Part shown: piece after piece, positions 1 through 10,849 of the stretch | How the letters are laid out: each line of letters opens with the position of its first letter | How positions within the stretch are numbered: position 1 is the first letter of the stretch | Source: Macrolepiota albuminosa | Lineage: Eukaryota > Basidiomycota > Agaricomycetes > Agaricales > Agaricaceae | Direction: 5' to 3' | NCBI GenBank assembly: GCA_027475525.1 | Contig: JAMWFC010000017.1 | Location: 100,420-164,419, forward strand | Length of the DNA stretch: 64,000 nucleotides | Position numbers and translations under genes: made by a program | The notes under the pieces: model-generated | Databases searched by the model: none | What the model was told of the DNA's origin: nothing | Seen by the model: the letters and a program-made list of their open reading frames with translations, nothing else

Positions 1-642
1 CAGGTAAGTTTGAAACATCGAACATACCAAGTTTTTTTTTCTAACGCTGTCTTCTAGTTCTACGAATTCGGTGCTGTGCAGTCACATGACGCAATTATCG
101 ATGTATGGGGAGCTAACGCTACCCTCAACTCACGCGGAGTCAGACTGGAACTTGCCTGCCACGATCTTAACTCCAGTTGGAAGCAAAGCGAAAGTTACAA
201 CGTCATTCTACTTCCAAATCAGTCTACAGAGCTTCTCTCAATACGCTGTCCTGGCCCTTCCACCGTGGGCGTTGAACCCCCGTCAGGCGACCCCATCTGG
301 ACGTCATCGTATTCAGTCGTCGTGAACGCACGCCTGATTGACTCAGACGGCAAAATCTTGGCACGTTTTACCGACTGGCCGCAGCCATACCGATATGTTG
401 CCGTTCCTGACCCACAGCTTTCTGTCGAGGTCAGCGGGGAGAAAGTGACCGTGTCGGTGCAGCGCCCTATTAAAGGCTTGTGGTTTAGTGTCGAGGGAGA
501 TGGGCCGGAGGTTTCATGGAGCGATAACTCGCTTGATGTTGTTCCGGATGACCCGCAAGTCATCACAGCGAAAGGGCTAGGAGATAGGAAACTTCGAGTG
601 GCTTATCTTGGGAAAGAGAAGGCTACGTTGATACATGCTTGA
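1..642 (+). CDS. beta-mannosidase (GH2), C-terminal end, partial
   Basis: This is the 3' end of a gene that begins before the window. Exon 1..3 (CAG, Gln) is followed by a 54-nt intron (4..57, GTAAGT...TTCTAG, phase 0) and a last exon 58..642 ending in TGA. The visible ~194 residues match the C-terminal beta-sandwich region of fungal beta-mannosidases: WGAN near the start of the last exon, the RPIKGLWFSVEGDG stretch, then WSDNSLDVVPDDPQ near the end. The enzyme removes beta-1,4-linked mannose from the ends of manno-oligosaccharides; the catalytic TIM barrel with its two glutamates lies upstream and is not seen. No defect is visible. The family call rests on these C-terminal motifs only, so another GH2 enzyme is possible but less likely. 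Confidence 0.8.
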
Positions 643-774
643 AATAATGATTAATGTAACTACCAAGGTGAAGGCGTGAAGGCGTAATCAAGTAGCATGC
701 CGGTCGTAAAAACATATCATAAAAACATATGTTCATGACTTGGATTTTCCTGAAAATTAATGCAACTTGAACAG

Positions 775-1275
775 TCAGCCATTGTTCAGCTTGTTCAGAA
801 CAGAGAGTGTCATACCTGCACTCGTCTTTTGGACACTCATATGTTTATGCTTCCGCTTGGACAGGGTCAGTGACCCACAGTGTTCGCAGACGTGACAAAC
901 ACCATCCCCTTGCTCGTTGCCACCGAGCTTGGTGTACCAATATTCATTCCTAACTCTCGCAACTACCGGCGATAAATCGTCTTGTCGCAGAGGATGTTTA
1001 TCCAATGCACGTTCAAACGACAACACTGATCGATTAACGTCTTCCTTATCAAGTCCGGATATCCGTGCATAGGTGCCGAATACTGTCGCTACCGTCGGAG
1101 GCTGTTTTCCGTCAATGAGGGCGCGAACGGCAAGATCAAGGTTGCTAGGCATAGTCGAAGACAAGGTTGGAAGACACAAGGAAGTAGAGCCCTTATATGA
1201 AGATAGATAGTTGCCAAAGCGGGACATTAACTCGAAGGAAACATTGAGGACCTCATCAGTCTTGGTTGTGGTCAA
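775..1275 (-). CDS. small unknown protein with Cys/His cluster
   Basis: Single open frame of 166 codons, not recognised as a known family. The first ~40 residues are Ser/Thr rich; an internal Met (MPSNLDLAVRAL, residue 42) is an alternative start and would give a ~125-aa protein. The middle is helical (DKEDVNRSVLSFERALDKH), and the C-terminal part holds a compact cluster CHVCEHCGS followed by basic KRKHKH, which could bind one metal ion together with the downstream histidines. It is transcribed away from the F-box gene that starts at 1511, so the two probably share a promoter in the 235 bp between them. No intron is needed. It could be a rapidly evolving orphan; no function is assigned. Confidence 0.5.
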   Translation of the reverse strand: MTTTKTDEVLNVSFELMSRFGNYLSSYKGSTSLCLPTLSSTMPSNLDLAVRALIDGKQPPTVATVFGTYARISGLDKEDVNRSVLSFERALDKHPLRQDDLSPVVARVRNEYWYTKLGGNEQGDGVCHVCEHCGSLTLSKRKHKHMSVQKTSAGMTLSVLNKLNNG

Positions 1276-1510
1276 GTCATGAGAAGATCGTGGGAAGGTA
1301 TTAGAAGTGCAATTTACAGCAATTCAATTGGTTCACAAGCCCTAGACATGAATAGAAACCTGTACAGCAAATATAGCAGATTTTCACTTGCCTGAAATAC
1401 GAGAGACAGGGGAGGTGCGACGGAGATAAGAGTTTGATGATAAGATAACATGAATGTGATCTCAACTTTTTCCCTCTTTCGATTTCCAACAACCTATTTC
1501 CGTCTTCCTT

Positions 1511-2392
1511 ATGGCACGGTTGCACTCCGTACCTGCTAGTTCTGACAAGCGCTGGTTCAGGCTTGACGAATTGCCCGTCGAACTTTTGCAGGAGATCTTG
1601 AGTTTCACAATGAGTTCAGCGGGAGTTTACAGATCTCTCCTTTTGGTTTCGAAGGCACTCAATTCGCTAGTCAAGTTATACTGTCTGCAGGTAGTTCCCG
1701 TGGTTCTCGAAGGAACTGTAAAACTTCGTTCCTTTGATCGACTTCTCGCGTCATCGCCGAAAATTCCGGGCTTCGTACGTTACCTTTGGATCTATGGAGA
1801 AGGGCTCGAAGAGTGGGAATTGATTGATTCAATCGTCACAAGATGCTCAAATCTGCTAGCACTGTCATGCAGCAGTAGAACACTTGCGTCTCTCTGTTCT
1901 TCTTCATCCTTTTCGCACACAGATTGTACCGAACTCGCGCTCATTGAAAGCTGGCACGACTGGAGATCAATCATGGCCACTCCACAGGGAAGCCGATTCT
2001 GTGGTCAAATCACCCATCTCCGCCTTGATCAAGGCTTGACTCCCGAATTTCCCAAACGCAAATTTACCAATCTCACACACCTCGCCTTTTCTTGCCGTCC
2101 GATAGGAGACTATTTGAAACGTTATTCAGAGAACCTTTCGGGCGTTAGGTCCTTGCAACTTATCGTCGTAACCAATGTTGAATGGCAGTACAGTAGTTCC
2201 CAGGACACGTCAGTGTCTACGCTGTTGGAAAACGACAGGAGATTCGCTATCCTAGATTGTCGCGAGAACTGGATAGAAGTTGATGCTTGGAAGGATCGTG
2301 TTAGAGGTGGATGGAGCCTTTGGGAACAAGCAGCAGTTTTACGAAAATCCAGCGAGGTCTTCCGCAATGCATTCAGAATTGTGCAAGAATGA
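1511..2392 (+). CDS. F-box domain protein
   Basis: Intronless frame of 293 aa. Residues ~14-58 form an F-box: RLDELPVELLQEILSF, a short linker, then YRSLLLVSKALNSLV, the usual L-P-x-E-[LI]-L-x-x-I core with its second helix. The rest resembles the degenerate leucine-rich C-terminal region common in the large F-box families of mushrooms (for example ITHLRLDQ and LTHLAFSCR, spaced as in LRR strands). F-box proteins bring substrates to SCF ubiquitin ligases through Skp1; the C-terminal part would bind the target, which cannot be predicted. The ATG at 1511 gives a short leader before the F-box and follows a pyrimidine-rich stretch. No truncation is seen. Confidence 0.75.
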   Translation: MARLHSVPASSDKRWFRLDELPVELLQEILSFTMSSAGVYRSLLLVSKALNSLVKLYCLQVVPVVLEGTVKLRSFDRLLASSPKIPGFVRYLWIYGEGLEEWELIDSIVTRCSNLLALSCSSRTLASLCSSSSFSHTDCTELALIESWHDWRSIMATPQGSRFCGQITHLRLDQGLTPEFPKRKFTNLTHLAFSCRPIGDYLKRYSENLSGVRSLQLIVVTNVEWQYSSSQDTSVSTLLENDRRFAILDCRENWIEVDAWKDRVRGGWSLWEQAAVLRKSSEVFRNAFRIVQE

Positions 2393-3074
2393 AGCTCTGG
2401 CTGCATGGTGAGGTCATTTAGGATAATAGCTGTCGTTCTACTCACTTCCCATTCACAGGACGGGAGAGGGAGGGTTGGCTTTACATACGGCAGCATCTTT
2501 TGTCATTTTGTATCCGCGATGCGCCCACGAAAATGCTGTCGTGTTATAATGATCTCGTTTAAATGAGTTTCATTGTTGCCTCTGCTCGTCGCGCAGAATG
2601 CGTTTGCAAAGACCATCGCGTCGTGTCGCTTACACCTTTTCTACCCAGAGCAGCAGTTATACATACAGTGACAAAGAATTATCACAAGGTCGCCTTTGGC
2701 GGTCTACGAATCGGCTTTGCGCCGGCTTCGACTGATCCCAGGAGATTCCGCCGAATTCCGCTGTAAACGCTCGATCTTGGGCTCAAATGTCTAACTACGA
2801 ACGGGGGTATTGGGATCCACAAGGCTTTCTGCAACTACTAGACAATGTTCGCGCGCTTCCAAGGGTAGACGGAAGGAACATCAAGAGTACGGTATTGTGC
2901 ATCATGTTCAACGCTGAACTTCTACAACGGGATATGAACATCAGGAAGTTGATAAAAGCTTACAGAAGATTTCGATTTGATGCTTTCCTATAAGATATGG
3001 TCTGGCTAGACGATCATATGTACTACCATTGACAGGTAACATAGCCCATGGAAAGAGGCTAAGAGGCTGGTGCA
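2393..3074. other. intergenic, two short orphan frames
   Basis: Between the F-box gene and the DeSI/PUL gene. Two plus-strand frames, 2563..2766 (67 codons) and 2787..2993 (68 codons; includes GYWDPQGFLQLLDNVRAL), are open but match nothing I recognise. The second could be the C-terminal remnant of an F-box paralogue. There is too little support to call a gene. Confidence 0.3.
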
Positions 3075-5498
3075 TCAAGGACAGAGCTTATCCGCAACCT
3101 CTTCTACCAACTTCCGCACGTCTTTCTTTGTAACTCCCGCCTCTCCGCATCCTCCCTTTGCCAGTTTCTGCTTGAGTACATCACGAGCTTGCAACACTTC
3201 AAGTACAGGCGAAAGTTGATTTTCATACGCAGGTGAAACTCGGAGGAGACACGCCAGCGATGCCGTGAGCCGATGTACTACCAAGTCAAGTCATCCTCAG
3301 AAGATGTCGAGTCGACAACGACAAGTGGGACTTACCGACTTCCTCACTCGTAACTTCCCTGTCTAGCGCCTCCACAATGGCACTAACCATCTCAACCTCC
3401 CAATCCCCATCCTCTTGTGTGTTCCCGGAACCACCTCTCACTCTCTCAACTCTACCTTTTTGTAGATACGCAGTGACGTTGAAAGCGAGACTTGCTGCTG
3501 CAGTGCGTACCGAACCATCAGTGTGCAACAGACTTGGAATCAAGACTGCAGCTAAGGCCGCACGCGCGGACGCGAAGAGAGTCTGCGCTAGGACAGGCGT
3601 TACAAAGGCATTAGAAAGGAGTCGTAGGGTAGTAAGAAGGAAATTGCGTGGGTTGGAAGCCGAGTCGGGGTTTTGGAGTGACGTAGTAGCCTTGGCGAGG
3701 AAGATAGATAGAGGATTAGATGCCGCTGGGACAGAAGCGGCCCATGCACCAACGGCGGGATCGAGGAAGGCAAGGCGCCATAGATCAACGAGCGGGAAGA
3801 GGGATGCAACGGGAAGAGCGGAAGAGAGGGCTGATGTAGCATGGCTCCATGGTGTCAGAATGGCTGGCGTGGCGGACACGAGCTTTGCTGGAGGCACGAC
3901 GGCCGAAAATCGTGCTTTCAGGTATGGCGAGACTGTTCCAGAAAAGGTTTGTTTGACTTGAGCGGAGGTAAAAGGTACTGAAGATGGCCACGTAACCGAA
4001 TCGATGAAGGATGTCAGTTTGGAGAGGACAGTGTCTATTGCAGGGACCTGCGTGAAAAGTATGGGGTTCAGGGAGAGGGCTTGAACCGCTGGGAGGGACA
4101 ATGATGTATGAGGATGTGCTGTGCGCGAGATAAGCGTCAGATCAAAGCGAAGAGATAAATAGGAACCTACGCGGGAAAGCTTGGAAGATGAGTAAATCTA
4201 CCTGTGTCCTCAGTTCGTTGGCGTCTGCACCTTGGAGTTCATATAGCTAATGTCATACATCAGGTTGGCAACCTGACAGCTTCTGACCTATGACCTCTCA
4301 CCTTTTTACCGTCTAAAAAGAACATGAACGTCGGCGTCCCATGAACACTCCATTGACTCGCCAGACTATTCCCCAAACCAACGCCAATATCGATTTTCGC
4401 AAACCCAGCACCACGACCATCGGCCTTGAGTCCCTTCTCTTCTGAGATCCTTTCAAAGACAGGCTCGATCATCCTACACGGTCCACAAGTCGCGCTCGTG
4501 AAGAAGGCCACTGCAGCACGGTGGTTCTTGAGGAAGGTGTTGAACGAGGCTGGATTGGTGATGGCATGGACGGGCGCGGTGAGCGACTGGGTTGCGGTGT
4601 TAGGAGGTGCAGCTGTCGACGCAGTCGACGCAGCGGCCCGTGAAGCAAGAGCCTGAAGTAGTTGAGTTGCAAGTTGGGGGTTGGGAGTGGCTTCTGGGGC
4701 TGTAGTCGCAGCTGCAGCAGGAGTGGCTACTGGCTCAGGAAGGGTGGGCGCACTAGGCGAAGGGCGTCTATACATTGCGTCTATCGTTGGTCGAAGAGCA
4801 GCTCCAAAGGGTGTAGAGAGGAAATCGGTGGGAAGATCTATGGGGCGATTTGTCAGAATCTAGATATACATTTACATTGGTTACGATAGGTTAACTCACC
4901 CTTGATGAATTCCGGTATTGACCCGCCCGTTAAGAAGCCAACAATGTCATTTGTGAAAGAGTTACAATTGAAATCTGAGGTAGAAAATATCAATTGACGG
5001 ACGGCGAATAGAAAATAATGAAGGACCTAGAAGATGATACTGAAAATGAGATTAGATGAGGACAATTCGAGTCTCAGTAAGTATCTGAAAACTCACTTTA
5101 TCCGCGGTATAATGTTCTTTCATCTCCGTCAGATATTCGCCAAAAGTTTTTTTGTCTATAGCAGTCTCTCCCATGTCAATGATTTGCAACGGTGCGCCAT
5201 GCTGTTATGATGTTCGCGTAAGCACTTCGTGCATTCTTCTAGTAAAGCTCGTCACTCGCATGCGATCGACCAGGGAGTGTCGTGCTGATTCCCTGGCCAT
5301 AGAATACTTCCTTCCCGAATACTACGACAGAAGTATGCCTATTTACAGAAGAGTATCGTGAGCGAGATGATGAAGAGCGTTTTAGAAACGAAAGACGAAC
5401 CATATGCCATCGATCTGCCTACCAGTCAACTGTCTGGAAAGCTGTTTTGCCATTCCGTTGCTGAGATCGTATACATAGAGCTTCACAGGCGTAGTCAT
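3075..5498 (-). CDS. DeSI-type PPPDE peptidase / thioredoxin / PUL fusion protein
   Basis: Nine exons can be joined in frame: 5498..5401, 5338..5260, 5201..5097, 5039..5027, 4974..4900, 4837..4302, 4246..4171, 4118..3336 and 3277..3075, giving 655 aa. Residues 1-~140 are a PPPDE (DUF862, deSUMOylating isopeptidase) domain starting [11 protein letters not shown], with the expected catalytic His34 (WHTSVVVFG) and Cys102 (FNCNSFTND). A Pro/Ala-rich linker follows, then a thioredoxin fold (~215-300) with CGPC at 241-244 and the cis-Pro loop HGTPTF. Residues ~310-655 are a PUL domain, an Armadillo-like fold that binds Cdc48/p97 in Doa1/PLAA. The protein probably deconjugates or shuttles ubiquitin-like modifiers in a Cdc48 context, in cytosol or nucleus. 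Oddities: exon 4 is only 13 nt, and the intron after exon 2 starts with GC (GCGAGT) instead of GT; both are needed to keep the conserved frame. The architecture is known in fungi; the exact substrate is not. Confidence 0.88.
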
Positions 5499-6022
5499 GT
5501 CTAATTTCTAGAATTGTTGTGAACGATGAAGTGGTTAAGAAGAGGTAAGCAGTGAGGTATAGATAGATTAGGAAAAGGACGCGTCATCCACGTGCAATCT
5601 AGCCATTGTCGTGATGGTTGTTTGAATCGTGCGCGTGAGGCTTCATGTATGTTAACTCAGATGGAGATTATAGGGAGCGACATTCGTTCCTCAAATAGAA
5701 TGCTAAAGAAGTTACACAAAGACTCTCAGCGATGATACATAATCAACATTATTTGCTACTATGTTACACGATTAAGCTCGCTCCCTTTGGTTCTCTGTTA
5801 CGACTACTTACAGGTCCATTCCTCGCGTGACAGACTAACACAATTCTCGTATCTTAAGAATCGATTACGTGGTGCTCATACTGGCCCGCGGACATCCAGC
5901 TATGGATTAGTATGTTACTTGTGTCTGATAAAATTTATTCAGAGCCCACGGACATCCAGATATCTGAACATTCAAACACCTGTACATTTGGTCATAGGAC
6001 CCACTGTCAGGTTTTTTTGGTC
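5499..6022. other. intergenic region
   Basis: Promoter side of the DeSI/PUL gene and 3' side of the PPR-like gene. Only short frames without recognisable motifs are present. A near-repeat of the words CGGACATCCAG occurs at about 5890 and 5950. Nothing else is seen. Confidence 0.4.
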
Positions 6023-7332
6023 TCAGTTTGTCACCTCTGCATGACAAGCTGCGCTATCTGCAGCAGCGTTCGGAGAAAGATCGGGTGTCCCTGTAGATCC
6101 AAGACATGCTACCAGAACTTGGTACGCGTATCTGCCCGCGTGGACGGCGATGGGTTCCGGCTCGACGTCGACGAACACCTCATAGATATGAGATCTGTAA
6201 CGCTCGTCGACAGATTGAGCGTGGATAACATCGCGGAGAAGAGAGATAACAATGGGCTTTCCCTCTTCCGGCAGTTGATCCCGGTCCATAAGGGCACCTA
6301 GCACCACGGCACTTTGGATGCAATGGGCAAGTTCTCTATTATGGATATCAGTGGAGTGTCGTAAGTTCGCCGTCAAATCGTCGGTAATGAGAGTAAGGCT
6401 GGCGATATCTGGAAGAAGGTTTTCTGTCTCAAGGTGATGTAGACGTTTCTCGAGAGACTCGTAATTGGACGACCCCGATGTCTTCGCTTCCTCAATAGCA
6501 GATGGAAGAGCAAGGCGCAAAGCACAATCTTGTGCAACTTTGTCGAAGACAAGGGCTGCCGGGAGGTATTCTTTACGTTGAATTAACGCAGCGATCAGGG
6601 ACGTGAACATTTCTTGCGTCCGAATGTGAGAAGTTGCGCCCAATGTCCAGAACAGTTGCAGAGCAGATCGCAAGGGCAAGTTGGCGGCGTGAACTGATTT
6701 CTTTTGAAGTATACTCGCATCCCTGATGACGGGTTTGGAAGCGAAATAGGGTAGTGTAGTTTGGGCACGTTGAATCAACTGACGGAAGTACATAGCCACG
6801 GTCCGTGAATGGAGTCGCACGCCTGCGTCCATGATATTATTGAAAACCGCGAAATTTCTTTGCAAATGTGACCCCGACTCCGGTCCTAAACGCTGCAATG
6901 CGTGGATATAAGCATGACCAGCCAGACGTTGCGCAGCTGGCGAGTAACGAGCTCTCAGGAACTATGAAGTAGCCCCCACAAAATAATGCTTTTGCACAGA
7001 CGAACGGATAGAAGAAGCTATCTTCCTTGTCAGTTCATGGGTCACAGTCATTGCAATCCTACTATCCGTAGTCGGTTCCTGAAGCTGCAAGCTTCATCAC
7101 GTCCAGGTACATCTTGATGGTAGAAAGGAAGTTCACCTAGGCGTTATTTCACCTTACTTGCCCGTAGGATGGTTGAAGAAAAATCAATGGATTCGTGAGA
7201 AACCCACCCTAAAGTGGAAACACGCGCACGTACAAGGCGATAAGATGAGATTCTAATGCACGACTGCGCCGATCCTTGCTTCAAACAACGGTTGGTATGA
7301 CGAGCAGCCAAGAGCAGGTCTCGCAGCAGCAT
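6023..7332 (-). CDS. PPR-like helical-repeat protein, probably mitochondrial
   Basis: The main exon runs from about 6965 to the stop at 6023 and encodes ~310 aa of helical pairs with PPR spacing, for example RNFAVFNNIMDAGVRLHSRT and TQEMFTSLIAALIQRKEYL. A likely first exon (7332..7153) begins MLLRDLLLAARHTNRCLKQG; it is rich in Arg and Ser and nearly free of acidic residues, as expected of a mitochondrial presequence. A second exon starts near 7084 (after GCTTGCAG) and continues to about 6985. The boundary between exons 2 and 3 is unresolved: the two frames are in register but separated by an in-frame TAG at the end of TTCATAG, so either an intron with a donor I cannot fix removes it, or the gene is broken there. 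PPR proteins act on organellar RNA; the target here is unknown. Confidence 0.6.
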
Positions 7333-8303
7333 GGATGTGTGTTATGCTCGCGTACGGATTTTGCGGGTGACTTTTGGGTTCGGGTTCAAGTTTGGGCGTG
7401 AGAAGCAGATACAAAAGGTGTTGCAGCCCGATGCCGCAAACAAGGTGGAAGGAGTAAGAAAAAAAGTCAAAGAACAATTAGTAGTGTGTGGAGACGTTGA
7501 TTCTCGCACCGTCTCCTCTGGTACACACTACATCCACTGATAGCACCTCAATTATCTTGTTGTTACTGTCGATTCTTATCCGATATCTAATCCCATCCTG
7601 GGCCCACACCTGCATCCATACCTCTGTCTATCTCGTAGGTTATCTATGGCGTGAGTCTCGTCCTGTTTGATTCAATTGATGGATGATCCATTTTTACTTC
7701 CGTTTGAGGTGATAAATAGAGGTATTGTGGAATGTTCGGGGAGGAATAAGCCGTGATATAGATATATGTGAGGAAGGCGAGCAAGGGCAATAGAGGACTT
7801 GAAGTGAGGAATATGGTGTGTTTAGGGAGGCGGAGATTGAGGGTGGGATTTTTGGATCTCGATGTTTGATTTTTTAGAGTTCCAAGGGGACGCATATCAC
7901 TGTTGCTGTAATAGAATTGTTGATTGCGCGGATTTGTTCTGTCGCCTGGCTTTGTTAATACTCCATCTCATTCGTCCATTGTGATGCAGCGTTTTGAGCT
8001 ACACCTAAGTGTTGTCCATAAGTTCAAGCTCACAGATGTTGGCTAGGGTATCATCGACGACGGGATTAAAGTGGTACGTGATCAAAGCTAGAATCTGACT
8101 AGTCCCACTTGTTCAGGTACCGAGTACCTAGACAACACGCAAGTATATCCTCAGAACGTGTCAACGAACTGTCTAGAATGCCTATAGATAACATGTAACA
8201 TAAGTGTGCCGTGACAAGATAAGATAAGATTGTCATACAGACAATTGTGACTTGTATCGCCACGACATCAGACGCCTTCATATCCAACTACCAAGCATAA
8301 ACT
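7333..8303. other. intergenic region
   Basis: Region between the divergent PPR-like and ArfGAP genes. Frames of 60-83 codons on both strands (for example 7644..7895 minus) show no domain and look like chance openings. It presumably holds both promoters. No repeat or RNA gene was recognised. Confidence 0.4.
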
Positions 8304-9964
8304 ATGGCAGACCCCACGAAACAGGAAACGGAACAAATATTCAGAGTACTCAAATCGCAAAAGGCAAACAAGGTAGACACCGTTCAAGTGTTTCCTAGAA
8401 GTCGTCTGAATAGAAGAATAGTCGTGTTTTGATTGTCGTGCTCGAAATCCAACATGGTCCAGCGTTACTTTCGGGGTATACATCTGCTTGGACTGCTCGA
8501 GTGTACATAGGAACATGGGTGTGCACATCAGTTTCGTTAGGTGAGTTGTAAATCGTTTGGCGGTGCCACTCTTCTGACCTCAATAATAATAGATCCACCA
8601 ACCTCGATACTTGGCAGCTTTCCCAGCTACGTAATATGAAAGTTGGCGGGAATGCGTCTGCCATTGATTTCTTCAACAAACATGGTGGAGCATCACTTCT
8701 GAATGACTCGGACACCAAGAAAAGATATTCTAGTCGTGTAGCGGAGCTTTACAAAGAAGAACTTGCAAAACGTGTAAAAGAGGATGTCGCCAAGTATGCA
8801 ATTCCTTCGATCCGTCATATTCATTTTCACACTCTGTTAGGTACCCTAATGGAATGGTTTTAGAGGGCGTTGACGCTGTAACAAGCCCTGCGGTCAAGGA
8901 GGAAGCCGAGGAAGATTTCTTCGATTCCTGGTCAAAGCCTTCGACGCCTAAATCAACATCTGCGCCCGGCACTCCCAGAGTCTCGACTCCTCCAGTTATC
9001 GGAAGAACTAACTCGGCTTCAACCTCCACTTCCACTTCTGGATCCACTGCGTCCGTGCCCCGTACTACAACGTCGTCTGCTGCACGACCAGTCCGACCTG
9101 GTGCTGGCACTTCTCGCCTTAACTCTGCGTCTTCTACATCCTCTGGCAGTACCGCCGCTAAAAAGTCTAAATTAGGGCTTGGCGCGTCCAAAGCGAGACC
9201 AGTCAATTTCGCCGAGGCTGAAAAGAAGGCGATGGAAGAGGCGGAGAGGATCAAACAACTCGGGTATGATAGGGAGCGAGAGGAAAGGGAAGAAAAGGCC
9301 CGGAAGGACGCCGAGGCTCTGAGAAAGGCGACTGAAATTGGCCCTAAGGTTACCTCTGCTTTGGCTAGTAGTTCTAGCGCGAAACCTGCCAATGGCAATT
9401 CAGCAAAGAGTGCTGCGTTCCCCCGTCTTGGATTCGGAGCCATCCCAGGTGCAGGTGCCGCCGCCTCCGTTGCTGCTCCTAAATCAAAGTAAAGTCTCCT
9501 TTTGACTCAATCCGTTCGCCTGATTGAACGATAGCAGCACCCCCACCGCAGATGATTCACCTACAACTGCTCGAGATAGGTTCGGGAACCAAAAGGCCAT
9601 CTCGTCCGATATGTTCTTCGAGCGCAACGCGTATGATCCCAGCGCTGTCAGTGAGGCACAGACACGCCTGCAGAGTTTCCGAGGAGCAACCTCCATTTCG
9701 TCGAACCAATACTTCGGACGCGAGGAAGAAGAGGATCAACTTGTTGGGCAACCGGTACTGCAGGATGGCAGCCTGGCCAACCTTGAGATGGCAGCTAGGG
9801 ATGTAGTCGCAAAGGTTCTGGCCAACCCTGACGTTCAGAATTTTGGAGAGTCCGTCAGGAGTGGAGCGCTCAAGGTGTGTTTGATTCTTCTTGATGAGCT
9901 TGCTAGCATTTGATGCGAGACTTCATAGCTTTCTGATTACCTCGCACAAATGTCTGAGAGATGA
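8304..9964 (+). CDS. Arf GTPase-activating protein, Glo3 / ArfGAP2-3 type
   Basis: Six exons join in frame: 8304..8372, 8422..8540, 8593..8793, 8841..9488, about 9535..9874 and 9929..9964, giving ~470 aa. Residues 24-48 form the ArfGAP zinc finger C25-x2-C28-x16-C45-x2-C48 ([13 protein letters not shown]...ICLDC), followed by the arginine-finger segment [16 protein letters not shown] (Arg53) and [18 protein letters not shown]. The central region is Ser/Thr/Pro rich with one charged coiled-coil stretch (~[13 protein letters not shown]). The C-terminal part has repeated [18 protein letters not shown] signatures, the Glo3-regulatory motif that distinguishes Glo3/ArfGAP2/3 from Gcs1 or Age2. The enzyme stimulates GTP hydrolysis on Arf1 during COPI vesicle cycling at the Golgi. 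The acceptor of exon 5 could be 3 nt further on. No defect is seen. Confidence 0.88.
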
Positions 9965-10849
9965 GCATAATAATAAAAAAGTTGTGATAGTAGACTTGGT
10001 TCTAGATTGCTACGTTTCTATTGGCTGCATTGAGAGTCAACTTCTAGATTAAATAGTAAGGGATGTTCCCACTATCTGCGAATGTGGACCCGGAAGCTGC
10101 GCGTTAATCCTTTTGGGTCTTCCATATCACATTTTTACTGTCTTCCTCTATCATAATAGACCAGCAGCTGCTTTGCACTTATCAATGCAGGTATTTCCAG
10201 AAGCGTTGCCTATAGATATGCAGAAAGCTAGAAGTTTCTTACTCGAATTTGAAGAGGCCGAGAAATTATAGTCCTCCTATGCAGGTTGTGGTTGAGTACT
10301 TAACAGTATGGATGACTACCCCAGCGCACGTGACCTTACTATTAATCTTTCACCCCTAGTGTCGTTGTCTTCTTCATTCTGAAATCCAACGACACTAGGT
10401 ATGTATTCTTTACGTTAGATAATGCTATCCATTCTGAAGTCCAACGACACTAGCACACTTCGTCTCTGTTAGTAGCCGCTGCGTGTAAGTTGCTGCCACA
10501 GGTAGAAAGCGACGAGACTTCGCGTGTATACACCATTTACAAGGAGGTGACACTGATTTGACCTAACTTCCGTAAGTCTCAGATCTCTTCGCAGGCCTTT
10601 CCATGTCAGATTATCGCGACGCAGCCACTCATTTGAGAGTTGTTTAAGATACATTTACGTTACTCAACAGATGAATCGTTATTGGTCTGGTAGCTTTTTC
10701 CCCTTGACTCGGCTTTGACTCCCTTCCGGTATGTGCATTATCATGCTTAGTATCCTCCACTCACGAATATACTAAAATGCTTGTGAGTAATCACTTGAAG
10801 AAACTAAACGTTAACCACTCGCCTGCTTCCAGTACAGAAACTTGATGCA
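9965..10849. other. intergenic region with short inverted and direct repeats
   Basis: No gene is supported. It holds the inverted repeat listed at 10355..10399 and a further copy of one arm near 10430..10453. The rest is unremarkable; the short minus-strand frame at 10469..10654 has no recognisable motif. Confidence 0.4.
10355..10399. repeat. perfect 13-bp inverted repeat (hairpin)
   Basis: CCTAGTGTCGTTG (10355..10367) is followed 19 nt later by its exact reverse complement CAACGACACTAGG (10387..10399). A direct copy of the right arm with its flank (CATTCTGAAGTCCAACGACACTAG, one mismatch) follows at 10430..10453. It could be a small transposon footprint or a hairpin; no terminal features of a known family are visible. 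Confidence 0.7.

Noticed and set aside
2563..2993. Two short frames after the F-box gene as a second F-box gene
   Set aside because: No F-box or LRR signature could be read; kept only as intergenic frames.
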